NCBI GenBank assembly: GCA_028281215.1
Contig: JANQKH010000754.1
Location: 1-5,642 of the forward strand
Direction of reading: 5' to 3'
DNA from: Phycisphaeraceae bacterium
Lineage (GTDB): Bacteria > Planctomycetota > Phycisphaerae > Phycisphaerales > Phycisphaeraceae
DNA: 5,642 bases
Position numbers and translations under genes: made by a program. The notes beneath the pieces were generated by a model. It saw only the letters and a program-made list of their open reading frames with translations. It was not told the DNA's origin and did no database searches. Positions 5,190 through 5,642 of this stretch are shown in pieces (positions within the stretch are counted from its first letter, which is position 1; every line of letters begins with the position of its first letter).

Positions 5190-5642
5190 TCTTCCTCAAC
5201 AACTGGCTGCTGTGGGGTGTGTTGGCGTTCAATATCCCGCTGATCATCCACTTGATCAACCGCAGCCGATTCCGTGTGGTCAAGTGGGGCGCGATGCACC
5301 TGCTGGACCCGATTGTCCGCATCAACCGCAAGCGTGTGAGGCTGGAGCAGATTCTGTTGTTGCTCGTGCGTGCGCTGATTCCGGTTTGTCTGGCGTTGGG
5401 AATGGCGTCGCCCGTGCTTACCGGCTGTGATAACCTCGCGGGTAACACCGAAAGTTCGCTTGTTGTCTTGCTCGACAACAGTTATTCGATGGCGGCCGGC
5501 GGTGCGAATTCCAAGTTTAAGGAAGCCGTCGAACAGACCAATCAGATTATCAAGGGACTCGAGAACGGTTCGGACATGTCGGTGATCAAAATGGCGGGGG
5601 GCGGCAAACCGGTCCTCGACGAACCGACGTTCAAGAAGAGCC
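5186..5642 (+). CDS. BatA N-terminal domain protein with VWA domain, 3' end cut by window edge
   Basis: The first 152 codons are present; the gene continues past the right edge. Residues 1-40 match the BatA / two-anchor N-terminal domain: FLNNWLLWGVLAFNIPLIIHL forms a first membrane segment (about 3-23), followed by INRSRFRVVKWGAMHLL. A basic loop (RINRKRVRLEQ, 45-55) leads to a second hydrophobic segment at about 56-76. A von Willebrand A domain then begins at SLVVLLDNSYSM, with the metal-site motif DNSYS (D97, S99, S101). The topology expected for the family places the VWA domain outside the cytoplasm side loop, between this anchor and a C-terminal part that is not seen here. C70 and C81 flank the second segment, but no lipobox at the N-terminus is evident. 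ATG 5186 overlaps the DUF58 stop (ATGA). It is probably the membrane-bound VWA partner of the MoxR ATPase. The total length and any fused C-terminal domains are unknown. Confidence 0.9.
   Translation, partial: MIFLNNWLLWGVLAFNIPLIIHLINRSRFRVVKWGAMHLLDPIVRINRKRVRLEQILLLLVRALIPVCLALGMASPVLTGCDNLAGNTESSLVVLLDNSYSMAAGGANSKFKEAVEQTNQIIKGLENGSDMSVIKMAGGGKPVLDEPTFKKS

Noticed and set aside
4966..5478. Minus-strand frame of 170 codons opposite the DUF58 end and the BatA-like start
   Set aside because: It is antisense to two well-supported genes with membrane and VWA signatures, and its Ser/Thr/Arg-rich translation has no motif.

Overview
The window looks like a piece of a bacterial chromosome from the Planctomycetota or a close relative. 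The reasons are a MoxR ATPase - DUF58 - BatA-N/VWA membrane protein cluster of the kind frequent in that phylum, a moderately high GC content with G/C-rich third codon positions, and a heptanucleotide repeat of the TCCGAAA type between genes. The assignment is inference; no 16S rRNA or lineage-specific marker is present.

Layout. (1) Positions 1-1091, minus strand: most of a DNA/RNA non-specific endonuclease (NUC / EndoG-like beta-beta-alpha-metal family). It starts at 1091 behind a good Shine-Dalgarno and runs off the left edge before its stop. (2) Positions 1106-1817: a long divergent intergenic region with no supported gene, AT-richer in its right half. It holds three copies of GTGTCAGGG, a G-rich tract, an extended -10 sequence and a terminator-like hairpin that could bound a small transcript. 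(3) Positions 1818-2954, plus strand: a strong sigma70-type promoter followed by rplM (L13) and rpsI (S9), the conserved ribosomal protein pair. A GC-only hairpin lies between them. S9 carries an unusual disordered N-terminal extension. (4) Positions 3000-3024: a terminator hairpin with a TTCG loop that closes the ribosomal operon. (5) Positions 3062-5642, plus strand: a second promoter and a three-gene operon running off the right edge. It encodes a MoxR AAA+ ATPase (TTG start), a DUF58 protein with a von Willebrand A fold, and a membrane-anchored BatA-type protein with a second VWA domain.

How the genes work together. rplM and rpsI encode subunits of the two ribosomal subunits and are normally co-transcribed. 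The MoxR, DUF58 and BatA-like proteins form a recurrent module: a chaperone-like AAA+ ATPase is thought to act on, or with, metal-binding VWA proteins, one soluble and one held in the membrane. The module has been linked to envelope stress, aerotolerance and protein-complex maturation in other bacteria, and its exact client here cannot be read from the sequence. The last gene overlaps DUF58 by 4 nt (ATGA), which supports translational coupling.

I do not see a clearly undescribed system. The points most worth a second look are the heptad repeat plus inverted repeat that replaces a normal ribosome binding site in front of the DUF58 gene, the altered DRGH motif and missing signal peptide of the nuclease, the S9 extension, and the possible small transcript at about 1471-1659.
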